Below, piece after piece: positions 1 through 12,118 of a DNA stretch of 64,000 nucleotides; positions within the stretch are counted from its first letter, which is position 1; every line of letters begins with the position of its first letter. The translations under genes and the position numbers were made by a program. A model generated the notes under the pieces. It worked only from the letters and a program-made list of their open reading frames with translations. It had not been told where the DNA came from and made no database searches. This DNA comes from Bacillus sp. (in: firmicutes) (GTDB taxonomy: Bacteria; Bacillota; Bacilli; Bacillales; JACDOC01): NCBI GenBank assembly GCA_017656295.1, contig JACDOC010000001.1, positions 1 through 64,000 of the forward strand, read 5' to 3'.

Positions 1-304
<304 letters not shown>

Positions 305-420
305 GTTTGATAGAAAGACTCAAATTCATTGACGTTGACGCTTCGTTTTGTTTAGTTTTCAAGGAACAATCATTAGCGACTTTTATAATATATCATCTAT
401 TAAAACATGTGTCAACAACT
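305..420 (-). promoter_or_regulatory. rRNA operon leader and promoter
   Basis: On the minus strand a sigma-A-like promoter is visible: TTGACA (complement of 410-415), 17 bp, TATATT (complement of 387-392), in A/T-rich surroundings that could act as an UP element. Downstream lies the GTTC(C/T)TTGAAAACTAAAC leader block (complement near 348-367), which is typical of Bacillus rrn leaders and their processing/antitermination region. The remaining stretch to about 590 is A/T-rich with no gene that I can see. Confidence 0.7.
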
Positions 421-588
421 TTTTTAGAAAACTTTTTTCGTGAACTAAATAAAGTTTTTTGACTCAACGTTTTGTATTCTATCAACTTCAAGAGTAGAAT
501 GCAAGACTAATTTTATATTTTTAGAGAAAATGAAATATCTTTTTATCAATAAATGCTTAAGCAACTAATTTATCATTTTTAAAAAGAC

Positions 589-627
589 AAAAAGGTGATT
601 TGATCTCATCTATCAAACCACCTTTTC
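589..627 (-). terminator. Rho-independent terminator after the HD-GYP gene
   Basis: On the minus strand AAGGTGGTTTGA pairs with TCAAATCACCTT around a short loop, followed by a T-rich tract. It lies directly after the stop codon of the HD-GYP gene at 630. Confidence 0.75.
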
Positions 628-629
628 CC

Positions 630-1724
630 CTAATCTAGGATTTGTTCAATATGAATTTCTCTTGTTTTTTCTAAATCAATAATTTCATCGGACGAGGAAA
701 TTTTAACAATTGGTCTTGTTGGTGCTTGTGGTTTTTTAAAGATGACTGTACCTTGTTGGCCGTTACTTAATTGAATGCGTGTCCCTGTTGAAACGTTGTG
801 TAATAACTTGATTAACGTTTGAATAATAAATATATCAAATTGACCAAAACTATCATCTAGCATAATTTCGATTGCCTTAAACGGAGAAACACGCTTTCGA
901 AACAGCCGATCGGATGTTAACGCATGATAGACGTCAGCGACGGCCACTATTTTCGAGAATTGGTGTATTTTTTCGTTCTTTTCTCCAAGAGGATATCCAG
1001 ATCCATTAATTCGTTCATGATGTTGGAGAACGGCAAGTTTTGTTTCATTCTTTAACAAAGGGGAATATTGAATCATTTTATAACTATAGACGGGATGGGT
1101 TTTAATTTCGTCAAATTCTCGATGCGTTAATGTCGTTTCTTTTAATAATATTTGCGGATCGATTTTAGCCATGCCGCAATCAGCGAGAGTTCCAGCAAGG
1201 GCAACTTGAATCGTTTTGCCTCGGTCTCCATAAAGCTTATGAGCAATCAGTCCACTAATTAATCCGACCGATACCGCATGGTGATAAAGATAGTCTTGCA
1301 TTTTAGATTTTGAAAGGACCACTTGAAATTGTGCTGAGTGGTCTAAAATCACTTCTAACAAAGGAACTATGAGTGAGCGAATTTTGGTAATGTCTACTGT
1401 TGCTCCCGATTGCCATTTAATGTACTCATTTTGATATCCTTTGACCGCCTTCGTGTACAATTGGTCAATATCAGGGAGAATATGATTTTTTTCCTCTCTT
1501 GTTTTTTCTTCTTCTATGATGTGAAGTGGTTTAAACGTTGTACCGTCCGCTTTCACTTTGCTAACATCGACTTCTTCAATCTGAAAAGCGTTCAAAATAT
1601 CCAAATGGAGAGTTGATAAGGTCGTATTCTTTGGAATAATTGGGTAAGCCGTTTTCCCGAAGACATCTTTTGTTAATATGCAACCAACTTCTAGACACGA
1701 AACTTTTACCCTCACCTGTTCCAC
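630..1724 (-). CDS. HD-GYP domain protein with altered HD dyad
   Basis: A 364-residue cytoplasmic protein. The N-terminal half (about 1-130) is unassigned. The C-terminal half is an HD-GYP module: HHAVSVG (about 149), an LTHREFDEIKTHP helix, QHHERINGSGYP (GYP signature, about 236-247) and AVADVYHALTSDR. HD-GYP proteins typically hydrolyse c-di-GMP. Here the usual LLHDIGK metal motif reads TLADCGMAK, so the His of the HD dyad is missing and activity is doubtful. The start is a GTG with a weak ribosome site; a second GTG nine bases downstream is possible. It lies downstream of gyrA, is separated from it by a terminator, and is transcribed the same way. Confidence 0.8.
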   Translation of the reverse strand: MEQVRVKVSCLEVGCILTKDVFGKTAYPIIPKNTTLSTLHLDILNAFQIEEVDVSKVKADGTTFKPLHIIEEEKTREEKNHILPDIDQLYTKAVKGYQNEYIKWQSGATVDITKIRSLIVPLLEVILDHSAQFQVVLSKSKMQDYLYHHAVSVGLISGLIAHKLYGDRGKTIQVALAGTLADCGMAKIDPQILLKETTLTHREFDEIKTHPVYSYKMIQYSPLLKNETKLAVLQHHERINGSGYPLGEKNEKIHQFSKIVAVADVYHALTSDRLFRKRVSPFKAIEIMLDDSFGQFDIFIIQTLIKLLHNVSTGTRIQLSNGQQGTVIFKKPQAPTRPIVKISSSDEIIDLEKTREIHIEQILD

Positions 1725-1789
1725 CCCGTTTTCTTTCTCACTATTACTATATTACCAAAAATTATGTAATTTTTCCTACTACTTTTTAA

Positions 1790-1822
1790 GGAAAAAAAGA
1801 GACACCCTAAGATTAGGGTGTC
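1790..1822 (-). terminator. gyrA terminator
   Basis: A perfect 10-bp stem (1801-1810 with 1813-1822) reads GACACCCTAA/TTAGGGTGTC. On the minus strand it is followed by CTCTTTTTTT, just past the gyrA stop. Confidence 0.9.
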
Positions 1823-1832
1823 CTCAAATATG

Positions 1833-4310
1833 TTATTCTTGGTCTTCTGAACCTTTTTCTTCTGTTGCTTGATCTTCGTCCTCTTCTTTTTCTACTTTGG
1901 CTACTGTTGCGACCGCATCATTTTCTTCTAACCGAATGAGTTTAACTCCTTTTGTCACACGTCCCATTGTTGAGATTCCATCAACCCCAATACGAATGAG
2001 AACGCCACCCTCTGTAATCAACATCAAGTCTTCTTCACCAGTAACCGCCTTTACAGACACAACTGGTCCATTTGCCTCGTTGACATTACACGTTTTAATT
2101 CCTTTTCCGCCACGACTTTGAACGCGGTATTCACTTTCTGGAGTTCGTTTACCATAGCCGTATTTCGTCACGATTAATATTTCTTCGCCTTCGTTTAAGA
2201 TATCCATACCGACCACTTCATCCTCGGCATCCAACGTAATCCCTTTTACCCCAGTAGCAGTACGTCCCATGGACCGCACATCTGTTTCGTGGAAACGAAT
2301 TAAAATACCATTCTTCGTTCCGATAATGATATGTTTATTTCCGTCAGTTAATCGAACAGAAATTAATTCGTCTCCTTCTCTTAAGTTCAATGCAATTAAC
2401 CCTGAAGTACGAATGTTGGCGAAGGACGATAACGGTGAACGTTTAACGATTCCTTCTTTAGTGGCAAAGAACAAGTACCAATCGTCGACAAATTCTTGAA
2501 CAGGGATAATGGCATTTACCCATTCGTCTTTATCAATCTCTAATAAGTTAATAATTGGTAACCCTTTCGCCGTTCTGCTAAACTCTGGAATCTCGTATCC
2601 CTTTGTTTTATACACTTTTCCTTTATTTGTAAAGAATAAAATTGTATCGTGTGTTGATGTCGTTAGCAAATGCTCAACGAAGTCGTCATCGTGAATACCC
2701 ATTCCTTGAATTCCACGTCCACCACGTCGTTGACTGCGGTACGTAGAAACTGGTAGACGCTTAATATATCCGTTATGCGTTAACGTGATGACGATATTTT
2801 CTTTCGGAATTAAATCTTCGTCTTCGATTTGATCCACGCCACCAGAAACAATTTCAGTACGACGTTCGTCATTGTAACGTTCTTTAATTTCAAGAAGTTC
2901 TTCACGAATAATTTGTAATACTTTTTCTTCGTCGGCTAACACTTCTTTTAGTTCTTGAATAAGCTTTAGTAGACTTTGATATTCGTCCTCGATTTTCTCG
3001 CGCTCGAGACCGGTTAAGCGTTGTAAACGCATATCTAAAATGGCTTGCGCTTGTTTTTCCGTTAACGAAAATTTCTCCATTAAACCAGCTTTCGCAATTT
3101 CTGTTGTTTGTGAGCTACGAATTAAGTTAATAATTTCATCAATATGGTCAAGCGCAATGCGTAATCCTTCTAAAATATGGGCACGGGCTTCCGCTTTTCG
3201 TAAATCATATTCGGTCCGTCGGCGAATAACGACTTTTTGATGGTTTAAATAATGTTGTAAACATTGTTTTAAGTTCAGCACCTTCGGCTGACCGTTTACT
3301 AGTGCGAGTAAATTAATACCGAAGCTTGTTTGCATCGCTGTTTGCTTATACAAGTTATTTAATAACACGTTGGCGTTGGCATCTTTCCGTAGCTCAATGA
3401 CAATCCGCATTCCATTTCGATCAGACTCATCACGAAGATCGGTAATACCTTCAATCTTTTTATCGCGAACAAGCTCGGCAATTTTTTCAATTAATTTCGC
3501 TTTATTCACTTGATAAGGAATTTCTTTAACGATAATTGATTGTTTTCCGTTAGGTTTTTCTTCAATTTCAACGCGGGCACGTAACGTAATCGAACCTCTT
3601 CCCGTTTCATAAGCACGGCGAATGCCACTTCGACCGACAATTAATCCAGCAGTAGGGAAGTCTGGACCAGGAATATATTCCATTAATTCTTGAACAGTAA
3701 TATCTTTATCCTTACTAAGTGCAAGTAAACCATCAATCACTTCGCCTAATTGATGCGGAGGGATATTCGTTGCCATTCCAACCGCAATACCGGACGATCC
3801 ATTCACAAGTAAATTTGGAAAACGAGAAGGCAGCACTTCAGGCTCTTTTTCCGAGCCGTCATAGTTATCCTTATAATCAATCGTGTCCTTGTTGATATCT
3901 CTTAAAAGCTCCATCGAGATTTTTGACATTCGCGCTTCTGTATAACGCATTGCTGCCGCTGCGTCGCCATCTACAGAACCAAAGTTACCGTGACCGTCTA
4001 CAAGCATATAGCGATAGTTGAAGTCTTGAGCCATCCGAACCATCGTATCGTATACAGCAGAATCACCGTGAGGATGGTACTTACCGATGACTTCTCCAAC
4101 GATACGAGCAGATTTCTTGTACGGTTTATCTGCAGTCATTCCTAAGTCATGCATCGCGTATAAAATACGACGGTGAACCGGTTTTAATCCATCGCGTACA
4201 TCCGGTAATGCCCGGGACACAATAACACTCATCGCATAATCTAAAAACGAGGAGCGCATTTCCTGGCTAATGTTTACTTCTTTAATTCTGGAATTTGGTG
4301 TTTCGGCCAT
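1833..4310 (-). CDS. gyrA: DNA gyrase subunit A
   Basis: An 825-residue type II topoisomerase subunit that breaks and rejoins DNA in the A2B2 gyrase, introducing negative supercoils. The N-terminal breakage-reunion domain contains the active-site Tyr context ([11 protein letters not shown], about 118-128) and the quinolone region [10 protein letters not shown] with the usual Ser. The C-terminal DNA-wrapping beta-pinwheel repeats include the GyrA box QRRGGRG (near 540). The tail is acidic ([19 protein letters not shown]). Length matches Bacillus GyrA. It follows gyrB after about 100 bp containing a hairpin and has its own ribosome site (AGGAGG near 4320). Confidence 0.98.
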   Translation of the reverse strand: MAETPNSRIKEVNISQEMRSSFLDYAMSVIVSRALPDVRDGLKPVHRRILYAMHDLGMTADKPYKKSARIVGEVIGKYHPHGDSAVYDTMVRMAQDFNYRYMLVDGHGNFGSVDGDAAAAMRYTEARMSKISMELLRDINKDTIDYKDNYDGSEKEPEVLPSRFPNLLVNGSSGIAVGMATNIPPHQLGEVIDGLLALSKDKDITVQELMEYIPGPDFPTAGLIVGRSGIRRAYETGRGSITLRARVEIEEKPNGKQSIIVKEIPYQVNKAKLIEKIAELVRDKKIEGITDLRDESDRNGMRIVIELRKDANANVLLNNLYKQTAMQTSFGINLLALVNGQPKVLNLKQCLQHYLNHQKVVIRRRTEYDLRKAEARAHILEGLRIALDHIDEIINLIRSSQTTEIAKAGLMEKFSLTEKQAQAILDMRLQRLTGLEREKIEDEYQSLLKLIQELKEVLADEEKVLQIIREELLEIKERYNDERRTEIVSGGVDQIEDEDLIPKENIVITLTHNGYIKRLPVSTYRSQRRGGRGIQGMGIHDDDFVEHLLTTSTHDTILFFTNKGKVYKTKGYEIPEFSRTAKGLPIINLLEIDKDEWVNAIIPVQEFVDDWYLFFATKEGIVKRSPLSSFANIRTSGLIALNLREGDELISVRLTDGNKHIIIGTKNGILIRFHETDVRSMGRTATGVKGITLDAEDEVVGMDILNEGEEILIVTKYGYGKRTPESEYRVQSRGGKGIKTCNVNEANGPVVSVKAVTGEEDLMLITEGGVLIRIGVDGISTMGRVTKGVKLIRLEENDAVATVAKVEKEEDEDQATEEKGSEDQE

Positions 4311-4380
4311 CTTGTAAAGGAACCTCCTTTATAGAAAGACCAATGCGATCATTTGTCTTTCAATCGGTGTGATAGAAAAG

Positions 4381-4412
4381 GGCAGGATAGTCAGAGATCC
4401 TCCTATCCTGCA
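4381..4412 (-). terminator. Hairpin between gyrB and gyrA
   Basis: GCAGGATAG (minus strand, complement of 4403-4411) pairs with CTATCCTGC (complement of 4382-4390), followed by CCCTTTTC. The T tract is weak, so this may attenuate rather than fully stop transcription into gyrA. Confidence 0.6.
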
Positions 4413-4417
4413 TTCCT

Positions 4418-6355
<1,938 letters not shown>

Positions 6356-6401
6356 CTACACTTTCCGAAAATGCGTTCCATCTAGCTTTTTTATGAATAA
6401 A

Positions 6402-6431
6402 ACTTGGCCATTCTGTCCAAACTGGCCAAGT
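6402..6431 (-). terminator. Terminator between remB and gyrB
   Basis: A perfect 9-bp stem ACTTGGCCA (6402-6410) / TGGCCAAGT (6423-6431). On the minus strand it is followed by TTTTATTC. It separates the recF-remB unit from gyrB. Confidence 0.75.
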
Positions 6432-6446
6432 GTTGTTGTATTTCTT

Positions 6447-6686
6447 TCATTGAATAGATGTTTCCGAGCGTTTTTTTAAAGTGGTAGAAGCAAGAGGAGA
6501 GAGATAGATTTTATGATCCGTAATAACGATAGATTTCGTTATGCGTTTGGAAAGACGGATCACTTTTTTTTCGTTAGCGGTGAGCCATGTTTCCATTTCT
6601 TTTGAATCATCCATCACTGAATAATCGAGAATCGCAATAATTTCTTTCATTTGTACCATGACGTCTCCGCCCACATGGACATACAC
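6447..6686 (-). CDS. remB: Extracellular matrix regulator RemB-like (YaaB, DUF370)
   Basis: A small protein of 79 residues in the position of B. subtilis yaaB/remB, between recF and gyrB. Recognisable features are the start VYVHVGGDV and the conserved end SPLASTTLKKR. RemB is described in B. subtilis as an activator of biofilm matrix genes alongside RemA. The start is set at the GTG at 6686, six bases after GAGGTG, because the alternative GTG at 6695 lies within that ribosome site; the chosen start also matches the B. subtilis N-terminus. The gap to recF is 10 bp, so they are co-transcribed. Confidence 0.85.
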   Translation of the reverse strand: MYVHVGGDVMVQMKEIIAILDYSVMDDSKEMETWLTANEKKVIRLSKRITKSIVITDHKIYLSPLASTTLKKRSETSIQ

Positions 6687-6696
6687 GATTTCCACC

Positions 6697-7815
6697 TCAT
6701 TTAACTCTCATCATTGTCCCAGCTTCTACACGATACGTGGAGGCTTCGTTCAACGTTTCATGGTCAATGCCATCCACACTGGTCGTTGTTACAAACGTTT
6801 GAACTTTCCCTTGAATTGTATTTAATAAATGGGACTGGCGATAATCGTCCAGTTCCGATAAGACATCGTCCAACAATAAAATCGGATACTCCCCAATTTC
6901 TGAATGAATTAATTCGATTTCTGCCAATTTCACTGACAAAGCAGTCGTCCGCTGCTGCCCTTGGGAACCGAACGTTTGCACGTCTCTTCCATTCACTAAA
7001 AATTGAACATCATCACGGTGTGGACCTACAAGTGTTACTCCCCGTTCTATTTCTTTCGTCCGAATATCAGCCATTTTTTCCTCGATTATGTTAACCATTT
7101 TTGACCAATTCATCTCTTCTGATACATGAATGGACGGTTTATATATAATTTTTAACTCTTCTAGTCCTCGTGAGATGCCTGCATGAATTGGGCGAGCCCA
7201 TTCTTCTAATAAACGGATGAATTCAAAGCGTCTTTGCATCACTCGAATGGCTAACTGGATAAATTGCTCCGTCAATACATCAAGCATCGTTTCATCGTTG
7301 TTTTTTTTCATTTGCAACAGTTTTAAATAATGGTTTCGTTGTTGTAATATTTTTTGATATTGACTCATCTCGTGTAAGTAAACGGATGAGACTTGGCCAA
7401 TTTCCATATCAATAAAACGACGCCTTACTTGAGGGCTCCCCTTTACAAGGTGGAGATCTTCAGGCGCAAACATGACAACGTTCATATTTCCGATGTATTG
7501 ACTTAATTTTTTCTGCTCAAGGTGATTGCATTTCGCTTTTTTTCCTTTTTTAGAGATGACAAGTTCAAGTGGAACCGATCCGTGATGTTTTTTTATCCTC
7601 CCTTTTATTTTAGCATAATCCCTATCCCAACGGATTAAATCTTTATCATTGGACGTTCGATGGGATTTTGCCATGGCTAACACATAGATCGATTCCATTA
7701 CATTCGTTTTTCCTTGCGCATTTTCTCCAAGAATGACGTTCACTTTATTTTCAAAGTCCACTTCTAGCGATTCATAATTTCGATAATCCATTAATTGTAA
7801 ACGCTCAATATACAT
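6697..7815 (-). CDS. recF: DNA replication and repair protein RecF
   Basis: A 372-residue SMC-like ABC ATPase that helps load RecA at single-strand gaps with RecO and RecR. Walker A is GENAQGKTN (about 31-39). The signature region includes [18 protein letters not shown] and Walker B is [12 protein letters not shown] (about 314-325), with VTTTS near the end. The start [14 protein letters not shown] is the usual RecF N-terminus and has AAGGATG upstream. It lies in the dnaA-dnaN-yaaA-recF-remB string. Confidence 0.97.
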   Translation of the reverse strand: MYIERLQLMDYRNYESLEVDFENKVNVILGENAQGKTNVMESIYVLAMAKSHRTSNDKDLIRWDRDYAKIKGRIKKHHGSVPLELVISKKGKKAKCNHLEQKKLSQYIGNMNVVMFAPEDLHLVKGSPQVRRRFIDMEIGQVSSVYLHEMSQYQKILQQRNHYLKLLQMKKNNDETMLDVLTEQFIQLAIRVMQRRFEFIRLLEEWARPIHAGISRGLEELKIIYKPSIHVSEEMNWSKMVNIIEEKMADIRTKEIERGVTLVGPHRDDVQFLVNGRDVQTFGSQGQQRTTALSVKLAEIELIHSEIGEYPILLLDDVLSELDDYRQSHLLNTIQGKVQTFVTTTSVDGIDHETLNEASTYRVEAGTMMRVK

Positions 7816-7830
7816 TCCTGGTACATCCTT

Positions 7831-8046
7831 TTATTGGGAAATTTTAAAAGTACCAAAACCTGGGATTTTAATCACATCACCGACTCGAAGTTTACGCCCT
7901 CGGCGCTGATCTTGTTCACCGTTAATATATACGTCGTTTTCACTTAAAAACCATTTGGCCATGCCACCTGTTTGAATAATATCCGCTAATTTTAAAAACT
8001 GACCTAAAGTGATAGTGTCGGTTTGAATATAAATCTCCTTTACCAC
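7831..8046 (-). CDS. yaaA: S4-domain RNA-binding protein YaaA
   Basis: A 71-residue S4-fold protein conserved between dnaN and recF in Bacillota. The motif LGQFLKLADIIQTGGMAKWF, followed by NGEQDQRRGRKLRVGD, is typical of S4 domains that bind structured RNA. In B. subtilis YaaA is linked to 50S subunit assembly. It starts with GTG and ends 15 bp before recF, so it is probably translated from the same transcript. Confidence 0.93.
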   Translation of the reverse strand: MVKEIYIQTDTITLGQFLKLADIIQTGGMAKWFLSENDVYINGEQDQRRGRKLRVGDVIKIPGFGTFKISQ

Positions 8047-8189
8047 GTTCTCACTTCTTTCTCGAATTAATCTCTAAAAATTTATTTTACTAAATTCTTT
8101 TCAGTTAGACAAAGGACGTCTAAAGGCCTTACAGAATAATAGACGTTACCAGTATTGATTTTTTCCCACCATACGTTTTAAAAATAAAA

Positions 8190-8211
8190 ACTGCCGGTTT
8201 TAAACCGACAG
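8190..8211 (-). terminator. dnaN terminator
   Basis: CTGTCGGTTT / AAACCGGCAG forms a compact stem with one mismatch on the minus strand, followed by TTTTTATTTTT. It lies just after the dnaN stop, so yaaA-recF may have their own promoter in 8047-8189. Confidence 0.75.
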
Positions 8212-8230
8212 TCTATGCTATTCATCTCGA

Positions 8231-9367
8231 TTAATACGTACGCACAGGTAAAATTAACTGTAAAATCGAGTCGTTATCAATTGGGCGAATAATAAAAGGA
8301 CGCATCGCTCCAGTGAAGCGAATAGAAATTTCAGGTCCTTCAATCGCTTTTAAGGCATCCATCATGTATTTCGCACTAAAAGAAATTTTTAGTTCTTCCC
8401 CTTCGATTGATTCGCTTGTTACGTGTTCAACGACCTTTCCGATTTCAGGAGAATTGGAAGATATTTCGATCATGCCGTTTTCTAACGTTGACAGTTTGAC
8501 CACGTTATTTTTCCCTTCCCTTGCTAATAGAGAAGCTCGGTCAATGGCTTGCAAAAATTCCTTTGTATTCAAATGAATATCTGTTTTTCCATCTGTCGGA
8601 ATGAGACGGGTCGTATCTGGGTAGCTTCCTTCTAATAAACGAGAGAAGAACAATAAATGTTTCGTCTTAAATAAAATTTGGTTTTCAGTAATGACAATTT
8701 CTACTGGTTCTTGAGTATCATCTAAAATTTTACTTAATTCATTTAAACTTTTTCCAGGAATAACGACATTGTAAGTGACCCCATCCGTAATTTCGACTGG
8801 TGCTTTTCGCATCGCTAAACGGTGGCTATCTGTTGCAATACATGAAAGTTCACCATTCTCGATTTTCCAGTTTACCCCGGTTAAAATCGGACGAGTTTCG
8901 GAAGTAGAGACAGCAAACACCGTTTGACGAATCATTGCTTTTAATAAATCGGTCGGTATTTTAAAGACGTTTTCTTCAATGATTTGAGGTAAATGAGGAT
9001 ACTCCTCATGATCTAACCCATTTAAGTTAAATTCAGTTTGTCCGGATCGAATAACTGTTTGGAAATGGTTACCCACTTCAATTTCTACCGTATCTGAAGG
9101 TAGTTTCTTCACGATTTCGCTAAAAAATTTCGCCTGTAAAACGACACCACCAGTTTGGTGAATTTCAACGATTTCATTTCCGTCTTCTTCTTTTGGTAAA
9201 AATGATTCAATGGAAATGTCCGAATCACTTCCAGTTAAAGTCACCCCATCTTCTGTAGCCACTACTTTAATACCAGTTAAGATAGGAATGGTTGTTCGAG
9301 AAGTGACAGCTTTCATCACATCTTGCACACTTTGAACTAATCGATCTCGTTGGATGAAAAATCTCAC
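8231..9367 (-). CDS. dnaN: DNA polymerase III beta sliding clamp
   Basis: A 378-residue clamp that encircles DNA and tethers Pol III. The N-terminal MRFFIQRDRLVQSVQDVMKA, the internal VSTSETRPILTGVNW and the C-terminal LQLILPVRTY are characteristic of Bacillus DnaN; the length is that of the family (about 378). The start is GTG with an AAAGG ribosome site close upstream. It follows dnaA across the downstream half of oriC. Confidence 0.98.
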   Translation of the reverse strand: MRFFIQRDRLVQSVQDVMKAVTSRTTIPILTGIKVVATEDGVTLTGSDSDISIESFLPKEEDGNEIVEIHQTGGVVLQAKFFSEIVKKLPSDTVEIEVGNHFQTVIRSGQTEFNLNGLDHEEYPHLPQIIEENVFKIPTDLLKAMIRQTVFAVSTSETRPILTGVNWKIENGELSCIATDSHRLAMRKAPVEITDGVTYNVVIPGKSLNELSKILDDTQEPVEIVITENQILFKTKHLLFFSRLLEGSYPDTTRLIPTDGKTDIHLNTKEFLQAIDRASLLAREGKNNVVKLSTLENGMIEISSNSPEIGKVVEHVTSESIEGEELKISFSAKYMMDALKAIEGPEISIRFTGAMRPFIIRPIDNDSILQLILPVRTY

Positions 9368-9403
9368 AAAGGTTCCCTCACTTTCATCTTTTTCATCGCC
9401 GTT

Positions 9404-9468
9404 GCATATATTTATATTTTAAATATAAATCGTACTAGTAGTAATATAGCTTGTGGATATGTGGATAA
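9404..9468 (-). other. oriC: oriC unwinding region: DUE, DnaA-trios and two DnaA boxes
   Basis: Read on the minus strand from the dnaA end: DnaA box TTATCCACA (9460-9468), the abutting box ATATCCACA (9452-9460), a short spacer, then ATTACTACTAGT (9434-9445), whose complement supplies 3'-AAT-GAT-GAT DnaA-trio repeats. After this comes an A/T-only stretch (9406-9430) containing a 10-bp inverted repeat around one central base (9410-9430). Boxes, trios and AT tract in this order match the basal unwinding system described for B. subtilis. Confidence 0.85.
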
Positions 9469-9487
9469 CCCTGTGAAATGAAAGGAA

Positions 9488-9519
9488 ACACAGTCTATCC
9501 ACATGTGGACAGACTGTGT
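9488..9519. repeat. Inverted repeat after dnaA containing DnaA-box-like halves
   Basis: A 16-bp stem with a single mismatch, centred at ACATGT (9503/9504), including ATCCACATGTGGAC. It lies 35 bp past the dnaA stop, within the downstream oriC half. It could serve as a dnaA transcript end or as a paired DnaA-binding site; sequence alone does not decide. Confidence 0.6.
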
Positions 9520-9553
9520 GTAACCTTTTCTAAGTTATACACATTTTCCCCGA

Positions 9554-10897
9554 TTAATGTTTAAGCATATCTTTAATCTCTTTAATTTTCTTTTGTAATT
9601 GGGGATCGGATTGAAGCATTTTTGAAATCTTCTCATGGGCATGAATGACCGTTGTATGGTCTCTTCCCCCAAATTCTTCCCCGATTTTTGGTAATGAAAA
9701 GTCCGTTAGTTCACGAGATAAATACATTGCGATTTGACGTGGAAACGCAATGGATTTCGTCCGCTTTTTCGCTTTAAAATCTTCGAGCTTCACTCCGTAT
9801 TGTTCACCAACTACTTTTTGAATATCGTGAATCGTAATGACTTTTGGTTTGGAGCTAGGAATGATATCTTTTAACGCTTCGGCTGCTAAATCCGCATTAA
9901 TATCTTTATTGATTAGCGAAGAATAGGCAACGACGCGTATTAATGCTCCTTCTAATTCACGAATATTGGAATCTATTTGATTAGCAATATATAACATCAC
10001 TTCGTTTGGAATATCGAGTCCTTCTGCTTTCGCCTTTTTCCGTAAAATCGCAATTCGTGTTTCTAAATCTGGTGGAGTAATATCCGTAATTAACCCCCAT
10101 TCAAAGCGAGAGCGGAGACGATCTTCCAATGTCGGAATTTCCTTTGGTGGGCGGTCGCTGGAGATGACAATTTGTTTACTTTCCTCATGAAGAGTATTAA
10201 ACGTATGGAAAAACTCTTCTTGCGTTTGTTCTTTTCCGGCTAAAAATTGAATATCATCTATCAGCAGAACATCCACGTTACGATATTTATTTCGAAAATC
10301 TACCGCTTTATTATCTCGAATGGAGTTAATAAACTCATTTGTAAATTTTTCTGACGATAAGTAAACGACTTTGGCGTTCGGATTATGCTCGAGTACGTAA
10401 TGGCCGATGGCATGCATTAAGTGAGTTTTTCCTAATCCCACGCCTCCATATATAAAAAGAGGGTTATACGCTTTCGCCGGTGCTTCGGCTACTGCTAATG
10501 AGGCTGCATGAGCAAAGCGATTGCCAGAACCAATGACGAACGTATCAAACGTGTATTTTGGATTTAACATATTTTGCGGTAATTCTTGAGGTTCCTCTTT
10601 TTTGACCTGTTTCGGTGGAACGGAAACCTCGACTTCTTGCTCATCTTGATTTAATGGAATAATAAATTTAATTTCTAATTCTTCACCGGTAATATCGTAA
10701 ATAACACTTGAAATCAGTTGGGAATATCGACCTTCCAACCAGTCACGGGCGAATTCATTAGGAGCTGTAATAATGAGTGTATCCCCTTGTAAGGAATGAG
10801 CTTTTGTAGATTTCAGCCATGTTTCGTAACTTGGTTTGCTAATTTTTTTACGAATTTCTTCTAAGGCTTTATTCCACAAATCTGATATATTCTCCAA
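9554..10897 (-). CDS. dnaA: Chromosomal replication initiator DnaA
   Basis: A 447-residue AAA+ initiator that binds DnaA boxes and opens oriC. Domain I starts [15 protein letters not shown]; a variable linker follows; domain III has Walker [16 protein letters not shown] (about 151-165) and Walker [11 protein letters not shown]. Domain IV carries the DnaA-box recognition signature [14 protein letters not shown]. The start codon is TTG after GGAGGGAG, seven bases upstream. It is flanked by DnaA-box clusters on both sides, consistent with autoregulation. Confidence 0.98.
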   Translation of the reverse strand: MENISDLWNKALEEIRKKISKPSYETWLKSTKAHSLQGDTLIITAPNEFARDWLEGRYSQLISSVIYDITGEELEIKFIIPLNQDEQEVEVSVPPKQVKKEEPQELPQNMLNPKYTFDTFVIGSGNRFAHAASLAVAEAPAKAYNPLFIYGGVGLGKTHLMHAIGHYVLEHNPNAKVVYLSSEKFTNEFINSIRDNKAVDFRNKYRNVDVLLIDDIQFLAGKEQTQEEFFHTFNTLHEESKQIVISSDRPPKEIPTLEDRLRSRFEWGLITDITPPDLETRIAILRKKAKAEGLDIPNEVMLYIANQIDSNIRELEGALIRVVAYSSLINKDINADLAAEALKDIIPSSKPKVITIHDIQKVVGEQYGVKLEDFKAKKRTKSIAFPRQIAMYLSRELTDFSLPKIGEEFGGRDHTTVIHAHEKISKMLQSDPQLQKKIKEIKDMLKH

Positions 10898-10919
10898 CGC
10901 CGCTCCCTCCTTTACCTCT

Positions 10920-11300
10920 CACCTTGTATAATGTTTGTCAAACTGTTTTTTGAAAAATTTATATTCATGCAAGATCTTGAATGTGGAAAAACATATAATA
11001 AAGTAGAAAAGCACTTTTCGACAATATTCATGGTTTGTGGACAAGTTTTTACATAAGGGGTGAATAAAGAGTCCACAACCTATCCACAATCTGTGGAAAA
11101 CTTAGTTATTCACAAGTAGATATACAGAGTGAAAACACAATAATCATATCAGATAATCATAGAAGGTGCAATGCTTTTCCGTGATTATCCACAATACCAA
11201 ACAACTGTGGAGAAAAGTTGTCCACAAGCTTTTAGTTTGTGAAAAACTTGTCAATAATGGGTGTGGATATTGCCGAAATGAATCGAAAATTATCCACAAT
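10920..11300. other. oriC: oriC, upstream DnaA-box cluster between dnaA and rpmH
   Basis: At least six DnaA-box matches: CTATCCACA 11080-11088, TTATTCACA 11106-11114, TTATCCACA 11185-11193, TTGTCCACA 11218-11226, TGTGGATAT 11262-11270 and TTATCCACA 11290-11298, with more degenerate copies (TTTGTGGACAA near 11035, TCTGTGGAA near 11090). No gene is present. This corresponds to the incAB part of the B. subtilis origin and also holds the divergent dnaA and rpmH promoters. Confidence 0.93.
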
Positions 11301-11350
11301 AAATGTGAAAGAACGCTTTAAAGAGTAATAAAGGAGAATCTGGACAATAG

Positions 11351-11380
11351 TTGACAACTTTTGAGAGACATCTATATAAT
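11351..11380 (+). promoter_or_regulatory. rpmH promoter
   Basis: TTGACA (11351-11356), 18 bp, TATAAT (11375-11380), a good sigma-A promoter about 58 bp before the rpmH start. Confidence 0.75.
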
Positions 11381-11437
11381 TAAAAAGACTGTCTTTTATT
11401 CAAACTTAAAAAGTTATTCCTCGGGGAGGTGTCATAT

Positions 11438-11572
11438 ATGAAAAGAACATACCAACCAAATAAACGTAAACGTAGTAAAGTGCACGGATTCCGTAAGCGT
11501 ATGAGCACAAAAAACGGACGTAAAGTTCTAGCTCGTCGTCGTCGTAAAGGAAGAAAAGTATTATCAGCGTAG
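11438..11572 (+). CDS. rpmH: 50S ribosomal protein L34
   Basis: A 44-residue, very basic protein starting [19 protein letters not shown] and ending KGRKVLSA, the standard bL34 length and sequence. The ribosome site GGGGAGG lies at 11423-11429. It opens the rpmH-rnpA-spoIIIJ-jag unit, transcribed away from oriC opposite to dnaA. Confidence 0.98.
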   Translation: MKRTYQPNKRKRSKVHGFRKRMSTKNGRKVLARRRRKGRKVLSA

Positions 11573-11637
11573 GCCACTGAAATGTCTCAGTGGTCTTTTT
11601 TACAATAATGGAAGTAGAGATTAAGGTGTCGATTATT

Positions 11638-12015
11638 ATGAATAAAAAAAATCGTGTGAAGAAAAATGAAGAATTTCAACTCATTTTTAAAAATGGCCAG
11701 TCCTTTGCGAACCGTCAGTTTGTTGTTTATGTATTAAAAAAAGAGAACCAACCAAACTTTCGTATTGGGTTATCGGTTAGTAAAAAAATCGGAAAAGCTG
11801 TCACTCGAAATCGTGTAAAAAGATATATTCGTCAAGTGTTTCAAGAATCAAAAGAACAGATTCAAACCGGCTATGATTTCGTTATTATTGCGCGAATGCC
11901 AGTTGCCGAAATGGATTATTATCAAGTAAAAAAAAGTTTGATTCATGTGTTAAAACGGGCAAAAGTATGGAAAGGAAACAAGACGGGCCATAATGGAAAT
12001 GAGTGTTCAGAATAA
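11638..12015 (+). CDS. rnpA: Ribonuclease P protein component
   Basis: A 125-residue basic protein that assists the RNase P RNA in maturing tRNA 5' ends. Conserved blocks are [22 protein letters not shown], then [22 protein letters not shown], the RNR-type signature of the family. The start at 11638 is preferred because AAGGTG lies 9 bases upstream and [13 protein letters not shown] matches other Bacillus RnpA; an in-frame ATG at 11608 would add ten residues not seen in relatives. It follows rpmH by 65 bp. Confidence 0.96.
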   Translation: MNKKNRVKKNEEFQLIFKNGQSFANRQFVVYVLKKENQPNFRIGLSVSKKIGKAVTRNRVKRYIRQVFQESKEQIQTGYDFVIIARMPVAEMDYYQVKKSLIHVLKRAKVWKGNKTGHNGNECSE

Positions 12016-12118
12016 TTTCCTTATTTTATATAAAAAAAAGTGGTACAATACTTTTTGGTATGATTGGAAATGGGACGTTGAAACTTGAATTTTCGTAATA
12101 GTAGGGAGGAAAATACGG

